Of a stretch of DNA of 64,000 bases, positions 25,570 to 33,370 are shown one piece after another. The DNA is taken from the NCBI RefSeq assembly GCF_900100925.1, contig NZ_FNKO01000002.1, forward strand, positions 1,364,001 to 1,428,000, in the 5' to 3' direction. The stretch comes from Actinopolyspora saharensis. Its GTDB lineage: Bacteria; Actinomycetota; Actinomycetes; Mycobacteriales; Pseudonocardiaceae. Each line of letters opens with the position of its first letter. Position 1 is the stretch's first letter. A program made the translations under genes and the position numbers. The notes under the pieces are model-generated. The model did no database searches. It saw only the letters and a list, made by a program, of their open reading frames with translations, and was not told the DNA's origin.

Positions 25570-26427
25570 ATGACCGCTACCGACTCGCCCGCCGTGCTGC
25601 GGCGCTACATCGCGTTCGAACTCAAACGGCTACGTGAGGCACGCGGATGCACCCAGGCTCAGGTGGCCAGCTACATGCGGTGCGCCCAGAGCCGCATCAC
25701 CCACATCGAAAGCCAGCGCAACCTGCCCAGGCTGGAGTTCCTGGAGAAGCTGCTGCGCTACTACGACTGCACCGAGGATCAGGTGCGCCACTTCGGCGGG
25801 CTGCTGGAGCGGGCCAACACCAAGTCGTGGTGGACCGGAATCGACCACAGCAGGGAGCCACTCCAGTTCGACCTCTACCTCGGCCTGGAAGACGGAGCCT
25901 CACGGATCGAGAGCTACGACCCGCTGCTCATCCCCGGCTTGCTGCAAACCCCGCGATACACCGAGGCCATCGTCCGCGCGGGGCAGCAGACCGAGCACGA
26001 CCTCGACCGGCAGGTGGATCTCCGCGTTCGACGACAGTCAGCACTGACGCGCCCGGACAGTCCCACCCACCTCTGGGCGGTCATCGACGAGCAGGCTCTC
26101 GATCGCCCTGTCGCGGAACCAGCAGTCATGCGCGAGCAGCTGGACAAGCTGCTGGACACCGCCGAGCTCGCCAACGTCACCCTGCAGATCTGTCCCGTCG
26201 CCGTCGGCGGGCACCCGGCCCTGACCGGGCCGTTCACCATCCTGCACTTCCCCATGCCGCACGACCCCGGGGTCGTCTACATCGAGACTCGGATCAAGGG
26301 CTTCTGGTTCGAGGAGCAGCCCGAGATCGACCAGTACACCCAGATCATGAATCACCTTCGCACTATCGCCGCTTCTCCGGAACAATCGAAGAAACTCCTC
26401 AACGACAAGCGCGAGGAACACATCTGA
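25570..26427 (+). CDS. XRE regulator, Scr1/DUF5753 type (cassette 2)
   Basis: A 285-residue regulator of the same family as cassette 1 but clearly diverged. Helix-turn-helix at about 12-70 (LKRLREARGCTQAQVASYMR, then QSRITHIESQRNLPRLEFLE); DUF5753 from about 95 (LLIPGLLQTPRYTEAIV, VMREQLDKLLDTAELANV, ALTGPFTILHFP). A GGGAAGG site precedes the ATG. Stop and next start overlap as TGATG. The operator differs from that of cassette 1, suggesting the two do not cross-regulate. Confidence 0.9.
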   Translation: MTATDSPAVLRRYIAFELKRLREARGCTQAQVASYMRCAQSRITHIESQRNLPRLEFLEKLLRYYDCTEDQVRHFGGLLERANTKSWWTGIDHSREPLQFDLYLGLEDGASRIESYDPLLIPGLLQTPRYTEAIVRAGQQTEHDLDRQVDLRVRRQSALTRPDSPTHLWAVIDEQALDRPVAEPAVMREQLDKLLDTAELANVTLQICPVAVGGHPALTGPFTILHFPMPHDPGVVYIETRIKGFWFEEQPEIDQYTQIMNHLRTIAASPEQSKKLLNDKREEHI

Positions 26428-26627
26428 TGCAGCACGAGGCAGCACACCACTGGCGGACCTCCAGCTACTCCAACGACATCGGCCAGTGCGTCGAAGTCGC
26501 CTTGACCCCCGAAGCCGTCGGCATCCGCGACACCAAGGACCGCTCCGGCGGCACCCTCGCCGTGCACCCGCGGGCCTGGGCCGGATTCGTGAACCGACTC
26601 AAGACCGGCGAGTACGACCGGGGCTGA
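26427..26627 (+). CDS. DUF397 protein (cassette 2)
   Basis: A 66-residue DUF397 protein. Its first 20 residues (HHWRTSSYSNDIGQ) differ from the copy at 25079-25276, while the rest is identical in protein and nearly identical in DNA. Coupled to its XRE partner by TGATG. The mosaic pattern points to gene conversion of the 3' part rather than simple cassette duplication. Confidence 0.92.
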   Translation: MQHEAAHHWRTSSYSNDIGQCVEVALTPEAVGIRDTKDRSGGTLAVHPRAWAGFVNRLKTGEYDRG

Positions 26628-26851
26628 CCGCGAGCCACGCCGCGCCGGGCCTCGCCCGAGCACGCGGGCACCGCCCGGCGCCCTCCCCCAACCGAGCTAA
26701 CTGCACCCCTGTCCGAGTGAGAGCACGGTCACATGGGGGACGTTTCGATCACCGGGACATGGCTGTTCGTCCGTCGATTAGGGTGATCGTGGCCGCTCGG
26801 TGGTGTTGTTGGTCGTGGCGAGCGGGCTGGCGAGTTCGAAAGGGGGCGGTG

Positions 26852-27271
26852 ATGACCGATCCGAACGCGGAGGAAGCCGGTTTCGCGGGGGCGAGCGCCG
26901 CGCTGGGCAGCATCCAGAAGGAGAACTCCTGGATCCAGCAGCAGATCGACGGCGGCGGGCTGAGCATGGAGCCCAGCGCCGCCGACGAGGCGGCCAAGGT
27001 CTACGAACGCGAGGCAGAGGAAGTAATCAAACTCTCCACGCGAGCTGAGCGATTGCAGCAGGTGCCGGGGCTGGGCGACTACCCCTCGGGGCGGCAGCTG
27101 GCGGCCAAGTTCGGGCAGAAGGCCAGCAACGGTACCAACGGCGCGGCCGACCTGATGAGGCAGCTCGCGGAGGAACTGCGTCGCAAGGCCGACTTGTTCC
27201 GGCAGGCCAAGCAGAAGTACCAGGCCACCGATGATCAGGTGGCCCAGGACGTGCGGAGGAGTGCGCAGTGA
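26852..27271 (+). CDS. Small ESX-associated helical protein
   Basis: A 139-residue, Ala/Glu/Gln-rich helical protein with no signal peptide (SWIQQQIDGGG, VYEREAEEVIKLSTRAERLQ, LAEELRRKADLFRQAKQKYQ). Size and position, before DUF3558 lipoproteins and a large Gly-rich ESX-type protein, fit the small partner of a type VII substrate pair, but it lacks a clear WxG motif. ATG 26852 is chosen (GGGGGCGGTG ahead). Its stop overlaps the next start as GTGA. Confidence 0.6.
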   Translation: MTDPNAEEAGFAGASAALGSIQKENSWIQQQIDGGGLSMEPSAADEAAKVYEREAEEVIKLSTRAERLQQVPGLGDYPSGRQLAAKFGQKASNGTNGAADLMRQLAEELRRKADLFRQAKQKYQATDDQVAQDVRRSAQ

Positions 27272-27813
27272 GCAGCTGGAAGCGTGCGATGCTCGCGGCC
27301 GTCTCGGGAGTGGCCCTGCTCGGAGCGCTGGGGTGCTCACCGAGCGGCTCCGGAGACACTTCGGACAGTCCTTCCGCGACCCAAGCCTCCGGGGGAAAGT
27401 CGTTGGAGAGCCTCGACCCGTGCACGATGCTCTCCGAGGCCGAGCTGAAGTCCTTCGGGCTTGAGTTGCCGGGCGAGCCCACGGAGGATCTGCCCTGGAG
27501 TCCAGGGTGCTACTACGAGGGCGATCCTATTACGCTCACGCTGTTCAAGGACACGCGGAACACGGTCTCCTCCAACGCGGAGAAGTCCACCTGGGCGGAG
27601 TTCGAGCGTCTCCAGGTCAACGGCCGTTCTGGAGCCCGGACCATCACCAAGGGCGCGACGCAGGCGCGGATCTGCAACGTGATGTTCGACGCCGGAGACG
27701 GGCTGATCCAGGTCCAAGCTACCGAGTCCCGTCTCCCCGAGAGCGTCGACGAGTGCGCCAAGGCGTTGGAGATCGCGAAGAAGGTCGAGCCGAACGTGCC
27801 GGAGCCGGCGTAA
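27268..27813 (+). CDS. DUF3558 lipoprotein 1
   Basis: A 181-residue exported lipoprotein with lipobox LLGALGC (Cys about residue 23) and a DUF3558 domain: LDPCTMLSEAELKSFGL, GCYYEGDPI and a paired Cys region ARICNVMFDAGDGLIQVQ. DUF3558 lipoproteins are common next to ESX-type genes in Pseudonocardiales, exact role unknown. It is a tandem duplicate of the next gene. GTG start coupled to the preceding stop. Confidence 0.85.
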   Translation: MSSWKRAMLAAVSGVALLGALGCSPSGSGDTSDSPSATQASGGKSLESLDPCTMLSEAELKSFGLELPGEPTEDLPWSPGCYYEGDPITLTLFKDTRNTVSSNAEKSTWAEFERLQVNGRSGARTITKGATQARICNVMFDAGDGLIQVQATESRLPESVDECAKALEIAKKVEPNVPEPA

Positions 27814-27815
27814 CG

Positions 27816-28382
27816 ATGCGCCGTGCTGGTTCGAGCCCGGCCAGGGGCAAGCGTGCGGTGCTCGCGGCCGTCTCGGGCGTGGCCCTGCTCGGAGCGCTGG
27901 GGTGCTCACCGAGCGGCTCCGGAGACACCTCGGACGACTCCTCCACGACCCAGGCCTCCGGGGGAAAGTCGCTGGAGAACCTCGACCCGTGCACGATGCT
28001 CTCCGAGGCCGAGCTGAAGTCCTTCGGGCTGGAACCGACGGGCGAGCCCAACAACGACCTGCCGTGGCGGCCTGGGTGCGGCTACGAGGGGGACCCCATC
28101 TCCGCCACGCTGTTCAAGGACACGCGGAACACGGTCTCCTCCAATGCGGAGAAGGACGTCTGGGCGGAGTTCGAGCGTCTCCAGGTCAACGGCCGTTCCG
28201 GAGCGCGGGCCATCACCAAGGGGTCGACGCAGGCGCGGATCTGCAACGTGATGTTCAACGCTGGAGACGGGCTGATCCAGGTCCAAGCCAGTGAGGACGG
28301 TCTTTCCGACGAAATCGACGAGTGCGCCAAGGGGTTGGAACTCGCGAAGAAGATCGAGCCAACCGTTCCGGAACCTGTATGA
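27816..28382 (+). CDS. DUF3558 lipoprotein 2
   Basis: A 188-residue paralogue of the gene just upstream, with the same lipobox LLGALGC and DUF3558 core (LDPCTMLSEAELKSFGLEP, ARICNVMFNAGDGLIQVQ). DNA identity is high over most of the length, so the duplication is fairly recent; divergence is concentrated in the N-terminus and after the last Cys. Two bases separate the two genes. Confidence 0.85.
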   Translation: MRRAGSSPARGKRAVLAAVSGVALLGALGCSPSGSGDTSDDSSTTQASGGKSLENLDPCTMLSEAELKSFGLEPTGEPNNDLPWRPGCGYEGDPISATLFKDTRNTVSSNAEKDVWAEFERLQVNGRSGARAITKGSTQARICNVMFNAGDGLIQVQASEDGLSDEIDECAKGLELAKKIEPTVPEPV

Positions 28383-28391
28383 GGGGGTGCC

Positions 28392-29858
28392 ATGGGATTC
28401 CTCGGCTGGCTGGGTGATCAGGCCAGCTCGGCGGCGGATGCCGTCGGTGACGCGGCCAACGCCACCTGGGGCGCGGTGACCGACGCCGCCGGGACGGTGC
28501 GCGACGACGTCGGAAGCGCTTTCGGCTTCGACACGCGCGCCGAGAACGCCCAGCAGGAGCGGGCCGCCAACGCCAAGGAGCAGGGCCAGCAGCTGCGCGA
28601 GGAGCTGGCCCAGCGCAACCAGCGGCTCAACGCCCCGGCGGGCTACGACCCGCCGTCGATCACCCAGCAGGAGAACTGGCAGTCCTACGACCACCAGCGG
28701 ATCTACGACACCAACCAGAACACGCTGAGCCAGTCCGACGCCGAGGCGGTGGGCGAGGCCTGGCGCAACATCGGCGAGGAACTGGGGGAGATCGGCGAGC
28801 GGCTGCGCAAGGACTCCGCCAAGGCCATCGACAGCGGCTGGTCCGGCCAGGCGGCCGAGGCCGCCAAGGAGTCGGCGCAGCCGCTGGCGGAGTGGATGAG
28901 CGGCAGCGGCGAGAGCTTCCGGATGACCGGCAACAAGATCGCCGAGGCCGGCTCGGCTGCGGGCCAGGTCAAGGCGATGGTGCCGCCGCCCAAGCAGTAC
29001 GACAAGAGCCAGGCCGTGACCGCGGGGCTGCTGAGCGCCGGAACCGGTGTCGCCAACGACGCGGTGCGGCAGATGAACGAGCAGAAGCAGGCGGAGCGCA
29101 GCGCCCAGGAAACCATGAGCCGGGTCATGGGGGCGACCTACCAGAACGTGGACGGCACGGTTCCCGCCTACAAGGACCTCGACGGCAACGAGACCAAGCC
29201 GCAGTCGAAACCGGGTGACGGCGGAGGCACCGGCAGCGGCACGGGCGGTACCGGCGGCTACGGCGGCACCGGCGGTGTCGGCGGTGTCGGCGGTGGTGGC
29301 CCGGTGACCGCGGGCTATCCGAACGGCAGCGGGGTGACCGGTGGTTCGCCGGGGCAGTCCGCGCAGCCCGGCTGGAACGGCTCCGGTTCCGGTGGTGGCC
29401 AGCTTCCCGGAGGTGGCTACGGCTCGGCCGGCAACGAGTCCGCCTGGGCCACGAACCCGGGCGGTCCGGGCGCGGGCGGTGCCCAGGGCGGAGCCGGCGC
29501 CGCCGGTGGCGTCGCGGGTGGACGCGGCGCGGCCGGAGGAGCCGGTGGCGGTGCGGGCGCCGGTGGCTACGCCGGAGGCGGTGTGCCCGGCGGAGCCGGG
29601 GCCGGACGCGGCGGAGCTGTGGGCCCGGGCGGTCGGGCCGGAACGGGCGCGACCCCGGGCAGCGGTTCCTCCGGAAGCGGGGCCGCCGCGAGCGGTGCCT
29701 CCGGCCGTTCCGGCGGAGGCCGGATGCCCATGGGCGGAGGCGCCGGGCAGAACCAGGGCGGTGAGGAAGAGGAGCACGAGCGTCCCAGCTGGCTCGAGGA
29801 GTGGGACGACGTGTGGTTCAACGACATGCCGCGGACCGCCCCGCCCGTCATCGAATGA
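28392..29858 (+). CDS. Large Gly-rich ESX/PPE-like secreted effector
   Basis: A 488-residue protein. The N-terminal helical part (1-270) contains AKAIDSGWSGQAAEAAKES with a WxG-type turn near residue 150. A Gly/Ala-rich low-complexity region (about 275-455) follows, and the C-terminus ends DDVWFNDMPRTAPPVIE, whose TAPPVI tail is typical of ESX-linked proteins of Pseudonocardiales. No signal peptide. Probably a type VII secretion substrate; no secretion core gene is in the window, so it must use machinery elsewhere. Confidence 0.75.
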   Translation: MGFLGWLGDQASSAADAVGDAANATWGAVTDAAGTVRDDVGSAFGFDTRAENAQQERAANAKEQGQQLREELAQRNQRLNAPAGYDPPSITQQENWQSYDHQRIYDTNQNTLSQSDAEAVGEAWRNIGEELGEIGERLRKDSAKAIDSGWSGQAAEAAKESAQPLAEWMSGSGESFRMTGNKIAEAGSAAGQVKAMVPPPKQYDKSQAVTAGLLSAGTGVANDAVRQMNEQKQAERSAQETMSRVMGATYQNVDGTVPAYKDLDGNETKPQSKPGDGGGTGSGTGGTGGYGGTGGVGGVGGGGPVTAGYPNGSGVTGGSPGQSAQPGWNGSGSGGGQLPGGGYGSAGNESAWATNPGGPGAGGAQGGAGAAGGVAGGRGAAGGAGGGAGAGGYAGGGVPGGAGAGRGGAVGPGGRAGTGATPGSGSSGSGAAASGASGRSGGGRMPMGGGAGQNQGGEEEEHERPSWLEEWDDVWFNDMPRTAPPVIE

Positions 29859-29908
29859 GTTGGGGAGAGGTCTCGGAGCCCTCCGCGTGGCGGTGCGGGT
29901 GGCTCGCC

Positions 29909-29992
29909 AGTTTTGCCTGAAACTGGGAGTTGTCCACAGCGCCCCGATCGGTCCCCAGCCCACTGGGGAAACTCAGTTTTGCCTGAAATTGG
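29909..29992. repeat. Family D palindromes D3 and D4
   Basis: D3 CCAGTTTTGCCTGAAACTGG (29909-29928) and D4 TCAGTTTTGCCTGAAATTGG (29973-29992). D3 keeps the 7 bp stem of D1 with an A-T to G-C compensatory pair and is followed by GTTGTCCACAGC. They again lie in a convergent spacer and precede the same terminator as D1/D2. Confidence 0.8.
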
Positions 29993-30013
29993 GAGACCGC
30001 GGGAAACGAAGAA

Positions 30014-30053
30014 CGGCCCGGCCTCGTTCCGGGGTGACTACGAGGCCGGGCCG
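30014..30053 (-). terminator. Intrinsic terminator of the second beta-trefoil gene
   Basis: A 14 bp stem CGGCCCGGCCTCGT / ACGAGGCCGGGCCG, followed on the minus strand by a T-rich but interrupted tract. Nearly identical to 22151-22190. Confidence 0.8.
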
Positions 30054-30082
30054 ATTCGCCCCTCGGGCAACGCTTTCAGGTC

Positions 30083-30664
30083 TCAGTCAACCGACACGGC
30101 GTTCCACCGCTGGGAGAGGCTGTCCACGTCCTCGTACAGCACGATGCTTCCCCCGCGGTGCAGATTCCGGTAAGGGCTGAGCACCATGTTGCTGTCGTTG
30201 AACGGCGAGATGCGCAGTCCTTCGTCCTTGCGCACCGACCACCACTGCGCGCGGTCGCCCCGGTCGCACTCCTTCTGAACCACGCGCCGCCGCGAGTCGT
30301 CCTCCTTCGGCGCCATGCACAGCCCGGAACCGACGTTCTTGATCCGGAACACGTCGCGATACCCGGTGCGCAGGAACTTCCACTGCTCCTGGAAGCGCTG
30401 CGAACCGGTCTTGTGCTTGTTCCACATCCCCAGCTTGTGGCCCTCCGAGGTGCTCCAGTGCCTGGGGAAGAGGAACTGGTGGATGCTGCGGTTGTAGAGG
30501 TGGTAGGGCTCGCCCGCGTTGATCGAGGTCTGCGCGTCGCGCGCCTGCGGTCGCACCTGCTCCTGCTGTCCGTGCTGCTCGGCGGCTCCGGCACCGGCCC
30601 CCATGACTCCGACCATGGAGAAGGCCGCCGCGAGCACCAGGGCGATCCGCTTGTTCAACTTCAC
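30083..30664 (-). CDS. Secreted beta-trefoil (ricin B-like) protein 2
   Basis: A 193-residue exported paralogue of the protein at 22219-22794. Signal peptide LNKRIALVLAAAFSMVGVM, then a beta-trefoil with EQWKFL, AQWWSV and QRWNAV repeats and the shared phrase FRIKNVGSGLCMAP. The GTG at 30664 has an AAAGGA site 11 bases upstream; the in-frame extension to 30760 lacks coding character. Conservation between the two is concentrated around the QxW cores, so ligands may differ. Confidence 0.78.
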   Translation of the reverse strand: MKLNKRIALVLAAAFSMVGVMGAGAGAAEQHGQQEQVRPQARDAQTSINAGEPYHLYNRSIHQFLFPRHWSTSEGHKLGMWNKHKTGSQRFQEQWKFLRTGYRDVFRIKNVGSGLCMAPKEDDSRRRVVQKECDRGDRAQWWSVRKDEGLRISPFNDSNMVLSPYRNLHRGGSIVLYEDVDSLSQRWNAVSVD

Positions 30665-30731
30665 CGGGATTCGGTCCTTTCCCGTTGTCGCTGGAAAACT
30701 TCCGCGAAGACCATCGGCACGCCGCACAGGA

Positions 30732-30746
30732 AGATCAACATCTCTT
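30732..30746 (-). promoter_or_regulatory. Second copy of the 15 bp motif upstream of a beta-trefoil gene
   Basis: AGATCAACATCTCTT, identical to 22861-22875 and at nearly the same distance from its gene. Confidence 0.5.
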
Positions 30747-30888
30747 TCAGGTGATAACACGGGAGGACCAAGCGATCCCCAGTTCAGCAGCCGATCCGAC
30801 CCCTCCGCACCTCACAACAGGGTGAACCAGCAGCACCGACCAGCGCGCAGGCTGCTCGGCCGGCTGCGCGCGGTACGGCGATGAACTC

Positions 30889-31350
30889 TCAGTCCGCGGA
30901 GCCCAGACCACGGTTGACGGCGCCGAGGCTGTCGCGCAGCGCTTCGAGCTGCTCAGGGGTGAGCAGGTCGATCAACGAGGCGCGCACGACTTCGAGGTGC
31001 CCCGGGGCCGCACTGCGGAGCTTTTCCAGCCCCTCGTCGGTGAGCACGGCGAAGACGCCGCGATCGTCACCCGGGCACGAGCGGCGGCGCACCAACCCGG
31101 CCTTCTCGAGCTTGCCTATCTGGTAGGTCACCCCGCTCTTGGAGGTCACCAGCTGAGTGGCCAGCTCGCTCATCCGCACCTCGCGGTCGGGCGCCTCGGC
31201 CAGCCACACCAGTATCTCGTACTGGGGGTGCGAGAGGCCTTCCTGCTCGCGGAGCTGGTGCTCCACACGCCTGCCCACGCGATGGCTGGCCTCCAGGAAC
31301 GCGTTCCAGGCCGCCATCTCCCCGGAGTCGAGCCAAGGTGGTTGCGTCAT
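30889..31350 (-). CDS. MarR-family transcriptional regulator
   Basis: A 153-residue regulator with the MarR winged helix: HPQYEILVWLAEAP, MSELATQLVTSKSGVTYQIG (recognition helix, about 58-77), LVRRRSCPGDDRGVFAVLTDEG (wing). The single Cys in the wing could sense oxidants, but this is speculation. It is divergent from a DoxX gene across 160 bp carrying two strong palindromes, the usual layout for a MarR repressor and its target. Confidence 0.9.
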   Translation of the reverse strand: MTQPPWLDSGEMAAWNAFLEASHRVGRRVEHQLREQEGLSHPQYEILVWLAEAPDREVRMSELATQLVTSKSGVTYQIGKLEKAGLVRRRSCPGDDRGVFAVLTDEGLEKLRSAAPGHLEVVRASLIDLLTPEQLEALRDSLGAVNRGLGSAD

Positions 31351-31365
31351 GCACTCATCCTAGCG

Positions 31366-31416
31366 GTTGTTCGAATTTGAACAACCCGGTAGCGTGGAAC
31401 TAGTTCAAATTTGAAC
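31366..31416. promoter_or_regulatory. Two MarR-type operators between marR and doxX genes
   Basis: GTTGTTCGAATTTGAACAAC (31366-31385, 20 bp, one mismatched pair) and GTTCAAATTTGAAC (31403-31416, perfect). They share the TTCAAATTTGAA core and lie within the divergent promoter region. Confidence 0.75.
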
Positions 31417-31511
31417 CACAAGCGTTTCGGCGGGCCCCGACCCCGCCGAGCCCGGGTCGGAGGCCACCCGCCGGCCCGGATCCGAAATCAGCCACTCGAA
31501 AGGATGTAGTC

Positions 31512-31967
31512 ATGCCGCAACTGCCGCCCCAGGTCCGCGACCTGGCACTGCTGCTGGCCAGACTGGTCGCCGGGATCGTGTTCATCGCGCACGGGATGCA
31601 GAAGTTCGTCCAGTGGGGGATCAGCGGCACCGCCGACTCGTTCGCCGGAATGGGCATCCCCGCTCCTCAGCTGTCCGCCTGGGTGGCCGCGCTGATCGAG
31701 ACCGTCGGCGGGATCGCCCTCCTGCTCGGCATCGCCCTGCCCGTGGCGGGAGTGCTGCTGGCGCTGAACATGCTCGGAGCGCTCGTGCTCGTCCACCTCG
31801 ACCAGGGCTTCTTCTCCTCCGGCGGCGGCTACGAGTACACGCTCGTGCTCGCGGTCATCGCCCTGGCCCTCGGCTTCAACGGCGGAAGGTACGCGCTGGA
31901 CAGGGCGCTGAGCAGCTCCGGCTCCCGCGCCGGCGGGGAGCGCACCGGCGAGAGCGTCGGGGTGTGA
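31512..31967 (+). CDS. DoxX-family membrane protein, probable MarR target
   Basis: A 151-residue protein with four hydrophobic helices and the DoxX pattern LLLARLVAGIVFIAHGMQKF, GIPAPQLSAWVAALIETVGG, LNMLGALVLVH. A GAAAGGA site precedes the ATG. Family members are linked to oxidative stress membranes complexes in mycobacteria; the activity here is unproven. Not a close paralogue of the DoxX protein at 2011-2535. Confidence 0.88.
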   Translation: MPQLPPQVRDLALLLARLVAGIVFIAHGMQKFVQWGISGTADSFAGMGIPAPQLSAWVAALIETVGGIALLLGIALPVAGVLLALNMLGALVLVHLDQGFFSSGGGYEYTLVLAVIALALGFNGGRYALDRALSSSGSRAGGERTGESVGV

Positions 31968-31981
31968 GCAACTCCCGGTTT

Positions 31982-32017
31982 CGGAACTGCCCGGCTCGAT
32001 TTGCCCGGGCAGTTCCG
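31982..32017 (+). terminator. Strong hairpin after the doxX gene
   Basis: A perfect 13 bp stem CGGAACTGCCCGG / CCGGGCAGTTCCG with a 10-base loop, 14 bases after the stop. No U-tract follows, as is common in actinobacterial terminators. Confidence 0.7.
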
Positions 32018-32031
32018 CGGGGTGTGGACAA

Positions 32032-32057
32032 CTCCCAATTCTAGGCAAAACTGGGAG
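32032..32057 (-). repeat. Family D palindrome D5
   Basis: On the minus strand CTCCCAGTT-TTGCCTAG-AATTGGGAG, a 9 bp stem with one G-T pair. A GTGGACAAC box lies beside it, matching the TTGTCCACA box of D3. Convergent spacer. Confidence 0.75.
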
Positions 32058-32062
32058 CTCAC

Positions 32063-33193
32063 TCACCCTTCCAGCGCTGCCTCCTGGAACGTCGTCGCCC
32101 GGAACGTCGACAGCCCGGCGGCAGGCGGTGCCGCGGGCTGCTCGGCGGCCGGGTAGCCCGCCGCGAGGACGTAGAGCGGGGTCCTGCCGATGTTGTCCAG
32201 CCCCAGTCGCTCGGCGACCGGCGAGTCGTGGAAAGCACCCGTCTGCGCGGGCCCGAGCCCCAGCGCGGTGGCGGTCAACGCGAAGGTCTGCCCCAGATGC
32301 CCCGCGTTGAGCAGGCTCACGCGGTAGGAGCGCGGTGTGGGGTACTTGCTGAGCAGCCGGTCCACCACGAGACCGAGCACCACCAGGAAGGCCGCCCCAC
32401 CCGCCCACTCCTGGTCCGCGCAGAAGTGGGTCGCGTCCGCGGAGGTGAACCCCTCGGAGAGCAGTTCCAGGGAGTGCTCCCGCAGGTTGTAGTGGTACAC
32501 CCCCGGCTCGACCCCGCTCACGTTCCGGACGGCCACGTAGGCGTCCAGCTCCTGCCGCGCCCCGCCCGCTGGACTCGTGCGGCGGAACAGCGCGCCCCGC
32601 CCGCAGTCGATGAAGTCCACCGGGGCGAACGTCGTGGCCAGCAGCGCGCTCAGCACGGGCAGCGGCACCGGATCGCTCGCGTAGTCCCGGCAGGTGCGCC
32701 GCGCGCGAAGCACCTGCTCGTAGGGGGCGTGCAGCTCCGCGAACGGTGGTCGGGGCAGGAAGATCCGGTCGGCCCGCGGATAGCCGGTGAACAGCACGAA
32801 GGGGACCTGCGGATCCCGACTCGCCGGGGACTCCCCCGCGGGGTCGTTCTCGGGATACTTGACGTCCTGGGTCGCGTAGTGGAAGAAGGCGGCCTCCGGG
32901 CTCCAGGTCGACCACTGCCGCTCGAACCGCTCATCGGCCGCAGCCTCGGGAGTGTCGGCGGCCAGCAACAGCCCGCTCCCGCGCAACTCCTCCACCGCCT
33001 GCTCGACCGTTTCCGCGGAGAGGTGGTTCAGGTTCTCGGCCGCTTCCGCCTGCTCGGTCCATTCCGAGAAGGCGGACAGAATCTCGGCCACGGCCGGATG
33101 AAGGGCGAGCGGATCACCACCCGGGTGGGGGTGGACGACGAAGGACCCGTCGTACCAGTAGCAGACCAGCCCGTGACGACGGCGCAGACGCAT
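32063..33193 (-). CDS. SagB-type dehydrogenase with N-terminal PqqD/RRE-like region
   Basis: A 376-residue flavin-dependent oxidoreductase of the SagB/McbC peptide-maturation family. The N-terminal 95 residues (LVCYWYDGSFVVHP, LALHPAVAEILSAF) look like a winged-helix peptide-recognition domain. The nitroreductase fold follows: RARRTCRDYASDPVP (FMN-binding Arg cluster), and the SagB signature LSKYPTPRSYRVSLLNAGHL with the Lys-Tyr pair that is catalytic in azoline oxidases. No YcaO cyclodehydratase lies nearby. The ATG at 33193 has a GGAG site; an in-frame ATG at 33280 directly follows the stop of the small peptide gene. Probable modifier of the peptide encoded at 33284-33370. Confidence 0.82.
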   Translation of the reverse strand: MRLRRRHGLVCYWYDGSFVVHPHPGGDPLALHPAVAEILSAFSEWTEQAEAAENLNHLSAETVEQAVEELRGSGLLLAADTPEAAADERFERQWSTWSPEAAFFHYATQDVKYPENDPAGESPASRDPQVPFVLFTGYPRADRIFLPRPPFAELHAPYEQVLRARRTCRDYASDPVPLPVLSALLATTFAPVDFIDCGRGALFRRTSPAGGARQELDAYVAVRNVSGVEPGVYHYNLREHSLELLSEGFTSADATHFCADQEWAGGAAFLVVLGLVVDRLLSKYPTPRSYRVSLLNAGHLGQTFALTATALGLGPAQTGAFHDSPVAERLGLDNIGRTPLYVLAAGYPAAEQPAAPPAAGLSTFRATTFQEAALEG

Positions 33194-33283
33194 GCGTGCT
33201 CCAAGAAATTCCGGAATCGAGTTCGGACCGCTCGGTGCCGGCCGCGGGGCGGACCGTGCGATCCGCCCCGCGACGGACATTCA

Positions 33284-33370
33284 TCAGACGGAGCTCCACT
33301 TCCAGAAGTACGGATGGTTCTTCCGGTCGTTCCGGACCACGGGAGCGGCCTGGATCGTGATGACGCGCAT
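33284..33370 (-). CDS. 28-residue peptide, candidate RiPP precursor
   Basis: A short gene with a very strong ribosome site (GGGAGGTGA, 5 bases before the ATG) and a double stop TGATGA. The peptide starts MRVITIQAAPVV, has a basic middle (RNDRK), and ends in an aromatic-rich tail NHPYFWKWSSV. It lies 90 bp upstream of, and in line with, the SagB-type dehydrogenase. The layout (hydrophobic/polar leader, distinct C-terminal core, dedicated oxidase with recognition domain) is that of a ribosomally made, modified peptide. The tail has Ser but no Cys and there is no cyclodehydratase, so the modification is probably not a classical azole; Trp, Tyr or backbone oxidation is possible. Confidence 0.6.
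   Translation of the reverse strand: MRVITIQAAPVVRNDRKNHPYFWKWSSV

Noticed and set aside
28392..29858. Collagen-like or PE_PGRS protein
   Set aside because: Gly-rich part lacks GXX periodicity and a PE domain; the helical N-terminus and TAPPVI tail fit ESX-type substrates of Pseudonocardiales better.
33194..33280. N-terminal extension of the SagB-type protein from the ATG at 33280
   Set aside because: The added 29 residues are Pro/Arg/Ala-rich with no domain, and a ribosome site is found at 33193 instead; kept only as an alternative.
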